Below are positions 25,605 through 33,866 of a DNA stretch of 64,000 nt, piece by piece. The translations under genes were made by a program, and so were the position numbers. The notes beneath the pieces were generated by a model. It made no database searches. It worked only from the letters and a program-made list of their open reading frames with translations, and was not told the DNA's origin. The DNA is from CAKOSP01 sp964370755 (lineage in GTDB: Bacteria > Bacillota_I > Bacilli_A > RF39 > UBA660): positions 1-64,000 of the forward strand of contig CAYJKL010000001.1 in NCBI GenBank assembly GCA_964370755.1. The letters run 5' to 3'. Within the stretch, counting starts at the first letter, position 1; each line of letters starts with the position of its first letter.

Positions 25605-26243
25605 TTATTCAAAAGTTTTTAATTCACTTTCATAAAATGTATTTGGATCTATTGTCTTTCCTTCATAATAGATTTCAAATAATAGTGAACTTCCAGCATT
25701 ATTTTCTATTTTATTATTTCCACTTTTACCAATTACTTGTCCTGTTGTTACTGTATCTCCGATATTTACTGTAACTTCACTTAAACTATAGTAATAACTT
25801 GTTAGATTATTTGTATGAGTTATTTCTATTACTGCACCTAGTATTTCATCAGTTGTTATATTTTTGATAGTACCATCAAGTACACTTACAACATCAAATG
25901 TATTTTCTGAAGTATATAGTATACCTGTATTTTGCATATAAGTGTTTTCATAGTATATAAGTGAGTTTGTTTGACCATCTGTTTCATCATCTTTAGAGTA
26001 ATAATCTTTACTTATTGTAACTGATTCATCTGTGTATGGTTTAACAGACTTTTCTTCTACTTCGGATACAACTGGCACTTCATCATCCTGAAGTGAGTCT
26101 ACTGAGTAATCAAGCTGAGGAGAATCGTCTTCCTCTACTGGAGCAAGGGATGTTCCTAAAAACATCATAGAAATAAATATCACGGATAATGTCATGATAT
26201 ATAATGTTGGAATTACAAAACTTTTTAATTTTCTTTTTTTCAT
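25605..26243 (-). CDS. spoIIQ: SpoIIQ-like degenerate M23 peptidase
   Basis: A 212-aa membrane-anchored protein with one N-terminal helix, an acidic linker and a LytM/M23-like domain (about 110-205). The domain frame is clear (DVVSVLDGTIKNI, GAVIEITHTNNLTSYYYSLSEV, GDTVTTGQVIGKSG, LLFEIYYEGKTIDP). However, the zinc ligands are gone: the HxxxD region reads QNTGILY and the HxH motif reads SLLFEI. In Bacillus, SpoIIQ is a non-catalytic forespore protein that pairs with SpoIIIAH across the septum. Position right after spoIID supports this identity. The ATG at 26243 follows GGTGA; a longer in-frame start is less likely. Confidence 0.75.
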   Translation of the reverse strand: MKKRKLKSFVIPTLYIMTLSVIFISMMFLGTSLAPVEEDDSPQLDYSVDSLQDDEVPVVSEVEEKSVKPYTDESVTISKDYYSKDDETDGQTNSLIYYENTYMQNTGILYTSENTFDVVSVLDGTIKNITTDEILGAVIEITHTNNLTSYYYSLSEVTVNIGDTVTTGQVIGKSGNNKIENNAGSSLLFEIYYEGKTIDPNTFYESELKTFE

Positions 26244-26284
26244 ATTCACCGTCCTAATTAAAGTATGGCGCAATATGTTTTTTC

Positions 26285-27196
26285 TTATACATTATATTTT
26301 AATATTTCAATATTTTTGTAATAATGGTTTAAAATTTCTTCATAATTACTTCCAAGTTTGGCCATCTCATTTGCTCCGTGCTGACTCATTCCTACACCAT
26401 GTCCATATCCTTTAGTCGTAACAATTATTTCATCACTTATCTCTATATTTATATCTGCTGATCTAATACCAAGAAGGTTTCTAAGTTCTGTACCTTTAAA
26501 TTCTTTGTTATTAATTATAATAGTGTCTATATAACCACTTTCATTATGAATAATGTTTTGTATTGTTATAAAATCACAAGATATATTTAATAGGGAACAA
26601 AAATTTTCTTTAGTAAATGTAGTATTTGTTTCATAATAGGCGACATTTTTATCTAGTGGTGATTCTACAGGCACAATGTAATCTAAACTTGTTCCAAATA
26701 CATTTGCAGCATCCTCTGTTCGGCCATTGCTAATAGAGAAATAAAATGAACATATAACTTCATCATTATAATACATAACTAAATTTTCAGTTTCCTTTAC
26801 AATAGTTTTAATTTTATCGTAATATAGATCAAAATCACCTTCCCACTTGGTTTTCATTTCCTCTATTGTTATATAACTTTGTGTGGTAACATCTGTTGTT
26901 ACATCATAGTTTACATCTGAATTTTCAATTTTGTAAAGTGCATAAGTACGTGATGCAATAGCTTGAGCTCTTAATGCCTCCTCATGAAAAAGAGCAGGCA
27001 TTTCTGCTGCTACTACTCCTATAATATAATCCTCTAAACTTATATTTTCTATTTTATTGTTTTCTTTTAAAACTTTTATTTCAATTTTTTTTTCTTCATT
27101 TTCTATTTTTTCTTCTTGAAGTTCATATTTGGGCATTAAGAAATAAACTAAACATAATGTAATATTTACTAAAATTAATACTATATTTTTTTTCAT
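26285..27196 (-). CDS. spoIID: stage II sporulation protein D (SpoIID/LytB)
   Basis: Lytic transglycosylase that remodels peptidoglycan during forespore engulfment. The 303-aa protein has an N-terminal membrane helix, then the SpoIID domain: SLEDYIIGVVAAEMPALFHEEALRAQAIASRTYAL with the catalytic Glu in AAEMP, a Cys-containing SFYFSISNGRTEDA region, and the C-terminal GYGHGVGMSQHGANEMA motif with the zinc-binding residues. All signature parts are present. AAGGAG lies before the ATG. It is followed by spoIIQ and preceded by a ywzB-like gene, as in Bacillus. Confidence 0.9.
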   Translation of the reverse strand: MKKNIVLILVNITLCLVYFLMPKYELQEEKIENEEKKIEIKVLKENNKIENISLEDYIIGVVAAEMPALFHEEALRAQAIASRTYALYKIENSDVNYDVTTDVTTQSYITIEEMKTKWEGDFDLYYDKIKTIVKETENLVMYYNDEVICSFYFSISNGRTEDAANVFGTSLDYIVPVESPLDKNVAYYETNTTFTKENFCSLLNISCDFITIQNIIHNESGYIDTIIINNKEFKGTELRNLLGIRSADINIEISDEIIVTTKGYGHGVGMSQHGANEMAKLGSNYEEILNHYYKNIEILKYNV

Positions 27197-27223
27197 ATAG
27201 AATTCTCCTTAGTAACTGTATGA

Positions 27224-27406
27224 TTAGTTTATAAATAAAATTACAAAATCTCCTAATAGGTATCCAAGTGATATACTTAATATAATTGCTAAAAGTTTTG
27301 CCTCAACCGCTTTATTTGTTTTAATAAAGTGGTCAAAATTTATACCCGATACTGCAAATGTAGTTATTACTATACATATTGCATATATTGTTATCTCTAT
27401 GTTCAT
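27224..27406 (-). CDS. DUF1146 small membrane protein (YwzB-like)
   Basis: A 60-aa protein with two transmembrane helices. SGINFDHFIKTN followed by AKLLAIILSISLGYLLGDF is the DUF1146 pattern. In Bacillus ywzB lies next to spoIID near the ATP synthase and murA genes. The ATG overlaps the rpiB stop by 4 bp (ATGA). The function of the family is unknown. Confidence 0.8.
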   Translation of the reverse strand: MNIEITIYAICIVITTFAVSGINFDHFIKTNKAVEAKLLAIILSISLGYLLGDFVILFIN

Positions 27407-27855
27407 TCTGTCTCTACTTCTTGCTCATATGAAAATATTTTATTTACTCTGTTTATATGACGCTCTTCTTTTGGTCTTTCTGTGTTTAAAAATGTGTCTA
27501 CTATTTTTTTAGTTAATTCTATATCAGTTCCTGCACTAAGCGCTATAATGTTTGCTCCATTATGATTTTTACATTTAAATGCATCATCTTCTGTTAAAAC
27601 TCTTGCGCATCTAACTCCATTTACTTTATTAGCGGCTATGCTTATACCAATACCATTTCCGCAAATTAGTATTCCTTGCGCACCGAATTCTACAACTTTT
27701 TCTCCTATTTCAAAAGCAAAGTCTGGATAATCATCAAGTGGATTATTTTCTAATTTGCTTTTTTCAACTTCTATGTTTTTAGATTTAATATACTGTATTA
27801 ACTCCTCTACCATTTTTGTTCCTGTATGGTCTGAACCTATAAATATTTTTTTCAT
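27403..27855 (-). CDS. rpiB: ribose 5-phosphate isomerase B
   Basis: Interconverts ribose 5-phosphate and ribulose 5-phosphate in the pentose phosphate pathway. The 150-aa protein shows FIGSDHTG (substrate loop), CGNGIGISIAANK with the catalytic Cys, and the C-terminal RHINRVNKI. Length is typical. The Firmicute neighbourhood (ywlF in Bacillus lies near mntP and prfA) is retained. A purely sugar-phosphate variant role (allose) is possible but less likely. Confidence 0.93.
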   Translation of the reverse strand: MKKIFIGSDHTGTKMVEELIQYIKSKNIEVEKSKLENNPLDDYPDFAFEIGEKVVEFGAQGILICGNGIGISIAANKVNGVRCARVLTEDDAFKCKNHNGANIIALSAGTDIELTKKIVDTFLNTERPKEERHINRVNKIFSYEQEVETE

Positions 27856-27925
27856 AATCTTTTTCTCCTATGTCAATTATAATATAATAATTTTAAATAA
27901 TAAATACTATGTTAATAACTTTACA

Positions 27926-27950
27926 AAAAAAAGAACGTTTTTTTACGCTC
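27926..27950 (-). terminator. terminator of rpmE
   Basis: On the minus strand GAGCGT / ACGTTC arms are followed by a run of eight T residues, 3 bp after rpmE. Confidence 0.65.
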
Positions 27951-27952
27951 TA

Positions 27953-28162
27953 TTATTTTTCTTCTAATCCGTATTTACGGTTAAATTTATCTATATTACC
28001 AGTTTTCTTATTAACACTTTTAAAATCTTTGTTATAAGCTGGATGACATTTACTACAAACTTCAACTGGAATACTTTCCTTAGTTGATTTAGTTGTGAAT
28101 GTTTCTCCACAAGCACATGTTACAGTTGCTTCTTTAGTTTCTGGATGAATATTCGCTTTCAT
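27953..28162 (-). CDS. rpmE: 50S ribosomal protein bL31 (zinc-binding type)
   Basis: A 69-aa ribosomal protein opening MKANIHPETKEATVTCACGE. The cysteines of the zinc ribbon are present: CAC near residue 16-18 and CSKC near 36-39, so this is the zinc (RpmE) rather than the zinc-free form. The start at 28162 follows AAGGAG by 7 bp; a longer upstream reading frame is non-coding leader. It has its own promoter and terminator. Confidence 0.95.
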   Translation of the reverse strand: MKANIHPETKEATVTCACGETFTTKSTKESIPVEVCSKCHPAYNKDFKSVNKKTGNIDKFNRKYGLEEK

Positions 28163-28212
28163 ACTATCGCTCCTTCCGCCATGCTTTTTATAAAGCATAG
28201 ATTTGCATTTCC
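28163..28212 (-). promoter_or_regulatory. leader of rpmE with hairpin
   Basis: Between the promoter and the rpmE ribosome site the leader (minus strand) contains ATGCTTTATAAAAAGCAT, a stable hairpin (28198-28181). It ends 10 bp before AAGGAG. Firmicute bL31 mRNAs often carry autoregulatory leaders that bind L31. I cannot tell whether this one belongs to that class. Confidence 0.4.
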
Positions 28213-28217
28213 TATGT

Positions 28218-28245
28218 ATTATATCATATTTTTTCAATTTTTCAA
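28218..28245 (-). promoter_or_regulatory. promoter of rpmE
   Basis: On the minus strand TTGAAA (28245-28240) and TATAAT (28223-28218) are 16 bp apart, with TG two bases before the -10. Confidence 0.65.
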
Positions 28246-28263
28246 GTATGTTATTAGATTTTT

Positions 28264-29109
28264 TTATTTTAGTAAATTTTTATTTTTAATTTTAATTAGG
28301 ATAACAATTGAAATCATACCTATCGTTATAAGTAATATACTATTTAAACTTAATCCAGTCTCTGGATTTTCTATCGCTGCATCTGTTGCACCTTCCGGCA
28401 TTTGACTGCCTGTATCTGTTGTATCTTTTGGAGTCTCTGGAACTACTGGATCAACAACTCCCCCTCCATTTGAACCTGTATTATTTAAATACTCTATTAT
28501 ATTATCTTGTAATTTTGTTGTCGTTTCTATTTTGTATGTATCTGATGAAACTTGACAATAACCTAATGTTTCCATGTCACATAAAAAGTCTGATGACCTT
28601 ACTAGAGCATATGTGTTTACTGTGTTTTTTACTTCATCTGACGCATTTTGATTTATAAAATACATTGTAAGAATCGCCTTTGCTATGTCCTGACTTAATA
28701 CACTATCAAAAGTGTATATATTATTTTCAAGTTTATAAGAATATACCATTTTATGCTTATCATCGCTTTCAACTGGATTTGGACTTGTTGATGCACCTGT
28801 AATTATATTATTTGAGTCTTTCGTTAAATTTACTATTCTACTTTCATAATACATTAGCATAGTATTGTAACTTCCTGTTGATAAGTCATTAGAACTGTAT
28901 TGCAAGCATTTAAATGAGTCAGCTAATTCTTCTCTACCCATTAAATCGTGCAAATCACAATACTCTACTCTAAACTTCTCATTTATGTCTTGATAGTCAT
29001 AATTTAATAGATCATTTTCAAACTCTGCTGTGTCCAAGGCAAAAACAGCTGCAGAATTTAAACTAAATGCAAGTGCTATAGTTCCTATTAACTTTAAACT
29101 TTTTCTCAT
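28264..29109 (-). CDS. secreted wall-anchored protein with NPETG sorting signal (copy 1)
   Basis: A 281-aa surface protein. It has a signal peptide (MRKSLKLIGTIALAFSLNSA..) and an exterior with paired cysteines (VEYCDLHD, FKCLQY, FLCDME, GYCQVS). A Gly/Pro/Thr-rich linker (about 210-245) follows, then AIENPETGLSLNS, a hydrophobic helix and a Lys-rich tail. This is a sortase-type signal with Asn in place of Leu (NPETG). The head has no family I recognise. It is paralogous to the next gene: both share signal peptide, the SSDFxCDME.GxCQ block and tail. The ATG at 29109 follows AGGTGA. Confidence 0.75.
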   Translation of the reverse strand: MRKSLKLIGTIALAFSLNSAAVFALDTAEFENDLLNYDYQDINEKFRVEYCDLHDLMGREELADSFKCLQYSSNDLSTGSYNTMLMYYESRIVNLTKDSNNIITGASTSPNPVESDDKHKMVYSYKLENNIYTFDSVLSQDIAKAILTMYFINQNASDEVKNTVNTYALVRSSDFLCDMETLGYCQVSSDTYKIETTTKLQDNIIEYLNNTGSNGGGVVDPVVPETPKDTTDTGSQMPEGATDAAIENPETGLSLNSILLITIGMISIVILIKIKNKNLLK

Positions 29110-29126
29110 ACTTATCACCTATTATA

Positions 29127-29155
29127 ATACTATATATAATTTTTTTATATTGCAA
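29127..29155 (-). promoter_or_regulatory. candidate promoter of NPETG protein copy 1
   Basis: On the minus strand TTGCAA (29155-29150) and TAGTAT (29132-29127) are 17 bp apart; a TATAAT lies just downstream. Confidence 0.4.
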
Positions 29156-29188
29156 GATAAAAATGCTTATTTTTCCGCTATTTACGTG

Positions 29189-29989
29189 TTATTTACTTAT
29201 TTTATTGATTTTTTTAACTTTTAACAACATGGCGCAAGAAATTGATCCAATAATAATTAATAATAAACTATTTAAACTTAAACCAGTTTCTGGATTTTCT
29301 ATTGCTGCATCAGTTGAACCTTCTGGCATAACTGTATCTTTACTTCCGCTTAAATAAGTAACTATATTATCTTGAAATTTTGTACTTAATTCTATTTGAA
29401 AATCAGAAGGATTTGTTTGACAAAAACCTACTTCTTCCATATCACATATAAAGTCACTTGAACTCCAAAAACCTACACCATTTACTAAATCTATAACTTC
29501 TTGTGATGCATTATTTGTTTTTAAAAATATTGTTAGTACTTGCATTTGAGTAGAGTCATAGTTATTAGTTTCAATGTTATATACGTTATTTACTTTTTTA
29601 TAACTAAACATATCTTGTATAACACCTGATGTTGGCGTACTTACTATATCGAATGTTACTGATGTTATTATATTTGAAGAGTCTACTACTGGATTAAGTG
29701 TAGTTTCATCAAATATAGTTTGAAATGTCATTGTACCATTACCATCTGCATCTATTATTCTAAAGTTATTATACTTTAAACATTCGTCTGTAGACGTAAT
29801 TGTACTTATATCTTTACCAATGTAATTATTTGGTTCGCACATTATTTCTAACATTTCTATTGTTTGATCGCTAGAATAACTGCTTTCTAAATTAGACTTA
29901 AATGCAGTTTCATCGAAAGCTGAAACAACCGCAGTATTTAAACTAAATGCAAGTGCCATAGTTCCTAACAATTTTAAACTTTTTCTCAT
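29189..29989 (-). CDS. secreted wall-anchored protein with NPETG sorting signal (copy 2)
   Basis: A 266-aa paralogue of the gene at 28264-29109. It has the same signal peptide start (MRKSLKL.GT.ALAFSLN), matching cysteines (IMCEPNN, DECLKY, FICDMEEVGFCQT) and the same tail MPEGSTDAAIENPETGLSLNS with a hydrophobic helix and basic end. It lacks the long Pro/Thr linker of copy 1. The heads are clearly diverged. The tandem arrangement implies local duplication. A ligand or function cannot be inferred; anchoring by a sortase, not seen in this window, is expected. Confidence 0.75.
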   Translation of the reverse strand: MRKSLKLLGTMALAFSLNTAVVSAFDETAFKSNLESSYSSDQTIEMLEIMCEPNNYIGKDISTITSTDECLKYNNFRIIDADGNGTMTFQTIFDETTLNPVVDSSNIITSVTFDIVSTPTSGVIQDMFSYKKVNNVYNIETNNYDSTQMQVLTIFLKTNNASQEVIDLVNGVGFWSSSDFICDMEEVGFCQTNPSDFQIELSTKFQDNIVTYLSGSKDTVMPEGSTDAAIENPETGLSLNSLLLIIIGSISCAMLLKVKKINKISK

Positions 29990-30006
29990 ACTTATCACCT
30001 AGTATA

Positions 30007-30035
30007 ATAATATTATCTTTTTGTATGTATATCAA
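30007..30035 (-). promoter_or_regulatory. promoter of NPETG protein copy 2
   Basis: On the minus strand TTGATA (30035-30030) and TATTAT (30012-30007) are 17 bp apart and lie just before the AGGTGA ribosome site. Confidence 0.55.
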
Positions 30036-30061
30036 GGTAAAGAAGTTTGTTTTTTCATTAT

Positions 30062-30670
30062 TTACGTATTATTTACTTCTTTTGTATACTTTTCTTTGAT
30101 TAATTTGTTTCCTTCACTGTTTATACTATGTGTTCCTTCGTATAAATGCTCTTCTTTTATTTCGTTTTCTATGTTAATAAAGTTTATATTATATTTTGTT
30201 GCTAAATCATTTAACTTATTATTGATATCTTTGATTCTTATGTTTTCTGTATATAGACTGAATAAATTTATTTCCTTGTTATTTATTTTTGTTATTTCTT
30301 CGAGTATTTTATCCATATAATAAAGATATAATTTTATATTTTGATTGTTACTTAGTTCATCCATACCAAGTGATATTGTTAATATATCTGCTTTTGCTAT
30401 TAACTGTTTTATTGTTAAGTTGTTATCTCCTAATTTTGTATTGTTTATTAAAAAATCTAGTAATTGATCTGATGATAGATTGTTTAGTACATAGTCAGTG
30501 TTATAATCTTTTAAATATTTTTCTTTATCATTTATTATTAAGTTATTAAATCCTTCTGCACTACTGTCTCCGATAGCCATAAAGTTTAATTTTTGATTAT
30601 CAAAAAATGAGTATATTATTACTGTTAGAATTACTGCTACTATAAATATAATACTTACTTTTTTTTCCAC
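30062..30670 (-). CDS. membrane-anchored SGNH/GDSL-like hydrolase
   Basis: A 202-aa protein with an N-terminal membrane helix (about 5-23) and an exterior SGNH-like domain. Block I reads FMAIGDSSAEG (Ser nucleophile), block III TISLGMDEL in place of GxND, and block V YEGTHSINSEGNKLI with His but Glu where the catalytic Asp usually stands. So the Ser and His are kept while the Asn block and the Asp are altered; activity is uncertain. It lies just after murA with which it may be cotranscribed, although a terminator intervenes. A role in envelope glycan or lipid de-esterification is plausible only by family. Confidence 0.65.
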   Translation of the reverse strand: MEKKVSIIFIVAVILTVIIYSFFDNQKLNFMAIGDSSAEGFNNLIINDKEKYLKDYNTDYVLNNLSSDQLLDFLINNTKLGDNNLTIKQLIAKADILTISLGMDELSNNQNIKLYLYYMDKILEEITKINNKEINLFSLYTENIRIKDINNKLNDLATKYNINFINIENEIKEEHLYEGTHSINSEGNKLIKEKYTKEVNNT

Positions 30671-30683
30671 TATATCATCTCCA

Positions 30684-30714
30684 AATAAAAATGTAGATTA
30701 TCTCTCTACATTAT
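30684..30714 (-). terminator. terminator of murA
   Basis: On the minus strand AATGTAGA / TCTACATT arms are followed by TTTAT. It overlaps the murA stop codon. Confidence 0.65.
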
Positions 30715-31964
30715 ATTTCATCGATTTCGATTATAGCACCAACTTCTGATAATTTATTGATGATATTTTCATATCCTCTTAAAATGTGGTCAGCATCTTT
30801 TATTATTGTTGTTCCTTCTGCTATTAAACCTGCTAGTACTAAAGCAGCTCCACCACGTAGATCAACCGCTGTAATATTTGCTCCAGTTAATGTCATTGGA
30901 CCTTTAAATACTGCACTCATTTTTTCAGCAGTAATTGTTCCACCCATTCTATTAAGATATTTTATATGTCCCATTCTATTTTCATATATAGTTTCTTCGA
31001 AGAATGATGTTCCTTCAGCTTGTGTTAATAATATTTGCATAGGTTGTCCTAAATCTGTTGGAAAACCTGGGTATACAAGGGTTTCTATGTTAATAGGTTT
31101 TAAATTACTTGCTTTATTTATCTTTATTACATTGTTTTCAAGTATATAATTTATTCCCATATCTTGTAATTTACTTAAAAGCGAACTTAAATGTTCTTCA
31201 ACGATTCCTTCTACTTCAAAGTTTTCACCTAGAAGAGCACCAATTATTACATAAGTTCCACCTTCTATTCTATCAGGTATAACGGCTATTTCAGCACTTC
31301 CTAGTTTATCTACACCTTCGATTAATAAAGTATCTGTTCCTGCTCCACTTATTTTTGCACCCATTTTATTAAGTAAATCTATAATATTTACTATTTCTGG
31401 TTCTTTAGCAGCATTATAAATTGTTGTTGTACCTTCCGCTTTAGTTGCTGCAAATAAAATATTTAGTGTAGCTCCAACTGATGCAAATTTTAAGTTTATT
31501 GGGCATCCTACTAATTTATCTGCTTCTATAATATACTTTTCATCTATTTGAGTTACTTTTGCGCCTAAAGCTTTAAAACCTTCTATATGTAAATCTATTG
31601 GTCTTTCTCCAATTTTACATCCTCCTGGAATAAATACTTCAGCTTTTTTATATTTAGCAAGTAATACACCCATAAAATAATATGATGCTCTTAATTTTTT
31701 TGCTAAGTCATAAGGTATTTCTTTGTAAGCAGCATTTCTAACATCTACTGTTATATTACTGTTATCAATATCTAAGTTTGCTCCTAATAACTCCATAATG
31801 TTTATTAATGCATCTTTATCTGAAATATTAGGTACATTTGTAACCTTTACTATTTCATCAGAAAGCATTGCAGCTGGGAGTAAGGCTACTGCACTATTTT
31901 TAGCGCCACCAATTTTAACTCTTCCACTTAAACTCTTGTTTCCTTCAATAATTATCCTTTTCAT
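30711..31964 (-). CDS. murA: UDP-GlcNAc 1-carboxyvinyltransferase MurA
   Basis: First committed step of peptidoglycan synthesis: transfers enolpyruvate from PEP to UDP-GlcNAc. The 417-aa protein has GGAKNSAVALLPAAML near the start, the loop GGCKIGERPIDLH with the active-site Cys (so of the fosfomycin-sensitive type), and the C-terminal DLRGGAALVLAGL. The ATG at 31964 follows GGGAGG; 13 additional upstream codons are not supported. In Bacillus murA is also close to spoIID-spoIIQ. Confidence 0.96.
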   Translation of the reverse strand: MKRIIIEGNKSLSGRVKIGGAKNSAVALLPAAMLSDEIVKVTNVPNISDKDALINIMELLGANLDIDNSNITVDVRNAAYKEIPYDLAKKLRASYYFMGVLLAKYKKAEVFIPGGCKIGERPIDLHIEGFKALGAKVTQIDEKYIIEADKLVGCPINLKFASVGATLNILFAATKAEGTTTIYNAAKEPEIVNIIDLLNKMGAKISGAGTDTLLIEGVDKLGSAEIAVIPDRIEGGTYVIIGALLGENFEVEGIVEEHLSSLLSKLQDMGINYILENNVIKINKASNLKPINIETLVYPGFPTDLGQPMQILLTQAEGTSFFEETIYENRMGHIKYLNRMGGTITAEKMSAVFKGPMTLTGANITAVDLRGGAALVLAGLIAEGTTIIKDADHILRGYENIINKLSEVGAIIEIDEI

Positions 31965-32058
31965 AATTACCTCCCTTTTCACACGTACAATATATTTAAA
32001 CATATTTTTTTAAATTTATCAATCTTACTATAATAATTTTTTATGAAAATGTCAATTA

Positions 32059-32592
32059 TTATGCCAATAAATGTATTAATCCTAGTGTAAATAACACTAT
32101 AATGCTGAGTATTTTTGCATATTTGCCGAGTATTTTACTGGTATATTTACCTATTATTAAGCCTAATGCTGTAAAAAACATACTAAAAATTGAAAAGAAT
32201 AGTGAATTAAATAAAATGTTACTACTTTCAAAACTAAGACCAAAACCAACTGTAAAACTATCTAAACTTACACTAAATGCTAATAATAAAATCTCGTATA
32301 TACTAAATTTTTCTTTACGATCTTCTTTTTCTACAAAAGATAAAATTATTTGAACTGCTAGTATGATTAGCACTATTCCTAGTACGTAGTTTCCGTTAAT
32401 ATGTAGTAAATTAGAAACTTTAATTCCTACAAGAGCACCTAATATTGGCATTATAAGATGAAAAAAACCAGTAAATATTATTAAAAATTTACCGTCCTTT
32501 TTTTTAAATATAGTTCCCAGTGCAATTGATAATGAAAATGCGTCCATTGCTAAGGATAAACTAAGTAATATAGTTGTTATTAAATTTGTCAT
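32059..32592 (-). CDS. mntP: MntP-family manganese efflux pump
   Basis: A 177-aa membrane protein of six helices. The two inverted repeats each carry a conserved acidic motif in the membrane: SLAMDAFSLSIALG near the start and SVSLDSFTVGFGL in the second half. This is the MntP/DUF204 family that exports Mn(II). Its Bacillus counterpart ywlD lies in the same prfA-prmC-spoIIR neighbourhood. It overlaps no gene and begins 11 bp after spoIIR. Confidence 0.88.
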   Translation of the reverse strand: MTNLITTILLSLSLAMDAFSLSIALGTIFKKKDGKFLIIFTGFFHLIMPILGALVGIKVSNLLHINGNYVLGIVLIILAVQIILSFVEKEDRKEKFSIYEILLLAFSVSLDSFTVGFGLSFESSNILFNSLFFSIFSMFFTALGLIIGKYTSKILGKYAKILSIIVLFTLGLIHLLA

Positions 32593-32603
32593 ACTTAAAT
32601 ATA

Positions 32604-33107
32604 TTACTTGATGCTGTTTAATATGTTTTCTAGGTAAAACGAATATTCTATTTCACTTAAGTTTTCACTTTGCATGTCTAAGTTACATAATGGCGGATAT
32701 AAAACACACCACCAGTTGTCTCCTTTAGCTTCTCCTATTTCAATTACAAGTGATTCGTAATTTCCACTTTCATAACTTACTCCTTTGTATGTTTTTACTG
32801 GAAAATAATTTTCTCCATAGTTTATATTATATGTAAGGTTTGAATCTGTTAAAATAGTTTCTATTTCAGGTATTTTTTCTTCAATAGCATTTCTTGTTTC
32901 TTCAATGTTTTTTGAACTTTCTATATCTGATAGTACATTTGATAATTTGTTTACAGTGTTTTCTTTTACTAATTGATCACTTACTTCATTACTGTTTGCT
33001 ATAACTCTAAATCTAATTGATTCACTAGGAATTAAATATGTACCCTCATCGTTCATTATTAAGTTTACTGATGTTAATACAAATAAAAATATTATAATTT
33101 TTTTCAC
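32604..33107 (-). CDS. spoIIR: stage II sporulation protein R
   Basis: SpoIIR is secreted by the forespore and signals SpoIIGA to activate sigma-E in the mother cell. The 167-aa protein has a signal peptide and the family motifs ESIRFRVIANSNEVSDQLVKENT, ENYFPVKTYKGVSYESG and GDNWWCVLYPPLCNLD. A GTG start (33107) follows GAGTG. Its place after prfA and prmC and before mntP is the same as in Bacillus. The family is found mainly in endospore formers, so it is good evidence of a spore-forming ancestry. Confidence 0.9.
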   Translation of the reverse strand: MKKIIIFLFVLTSVNLIMNDEGTYLIPSESIRFRVIANSNEVSDQLVKENTVNKLSNVLSDIESSKNIEETRNAIEEKIPEIETILTDSNLTYNINYGENYFPVKTYKGVSYESGNYESLVIEIGEAKGDNWWCVLYPPLCNLDMQSENLSEIEYSFYLENILNSIK

Positions 33108-33151
33108 AATATCACTCTTTCTAAAATAATATTGTTCTAAAATTATAATAT

Positions 33152-33865
33152 TTATTCATTAATTATAAAAATCATTCTGTTTTTTCCGGTTAAATCTTGT
33201 TTAGGAATAATTTTTCCTAATGGAAAATAATGTTTACTTATGTTTGTTATTTCCTCTGTTTGCGTTTCTCCGATTTCAAATGCTATTATGTTTTTTTTAT
33301 TTAAAACTTCTTTTGCATATGATAATATCTTTTCATAAAATATTAAACCTTTATTATCTGCAAATAATGCTAAGTGAGGTTCATAATTAAAAACTTTTTT
33401 ATCTATAATATCTGATCTGTCAATGTAAGGTGGATTTGACACTATTACATCGTATTTACCTGGTATTTTGTTTAAAATATCATGTTTTATAAACTCTACA
33501 TTTGTATTATTTATTTTGTTATTTTTTTTAGCAATTTCTAATGCTTTTTCTGATATATCAAATGCAGTAACACTTGTTTCTAACTCTTTAGAAAGCGTTA
33601 TAGCTATTGCTCCAGAGCCTGTACCAAGATCTGCTATCTTTACATCTTTATCAAAATTTTCTTTTATTAATTTTATAAGATTTTCTACTAAATATTCAGT
33701 TTCAAATCTTGGTATTAGTACATCTTCTGTTACTTTAAATTCGTAACCATAAAAGTTTACGTTTCCTATTAAATATTGAAGTGGATATCCTTCGTTATAT
33801 TTTTTTATAGCTTCTTCTTGTTTTTCTTTTGGAATATATTTTTTTATTTGTTCTAAATCTTTCAT
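33152..33865 (-). CDS. prmC: release factor glutamine methyltransferase PrmC
   Basis: Methylates the Gln of the GGQ loop in RF1 and RF2. The 237-aa protein has an abbreviated N-terminal domain (about 70 residues including PLQYLIGNVNFYGYEF), the SAM-binding DLGTGSGAIAITLS and the catalytic NPPYID motif. The substrate genes prfA (adjacent) and prfB are both in the window. It begins 1 bp after the prfA stop. At 237 aa it is shorter than the usual 280. Confidence 0.93.
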   Translation of the reverse strand: MKDLEQIKKYIPKEKQEEAIKKYNEGYPLQYLIGNVNFYGYEFKVTEDVLIPRFETEYLVENLIKLIKENFDKDVKIADLGTGSGAIAITLSKELETSVTAFDISEKALEIAKKNNKINNTNVEFIKHDILNKIPGKYDVIVSNPPYIDRSDIIDKKVFNYEPHLALFADNKGLIFYEKILSYAKEVLNKKNIIAFEIGETQTEEITNISKHYFPLGKIIPKQDLTGKNRMIFIINE

Positions 33866-33866
33866 A

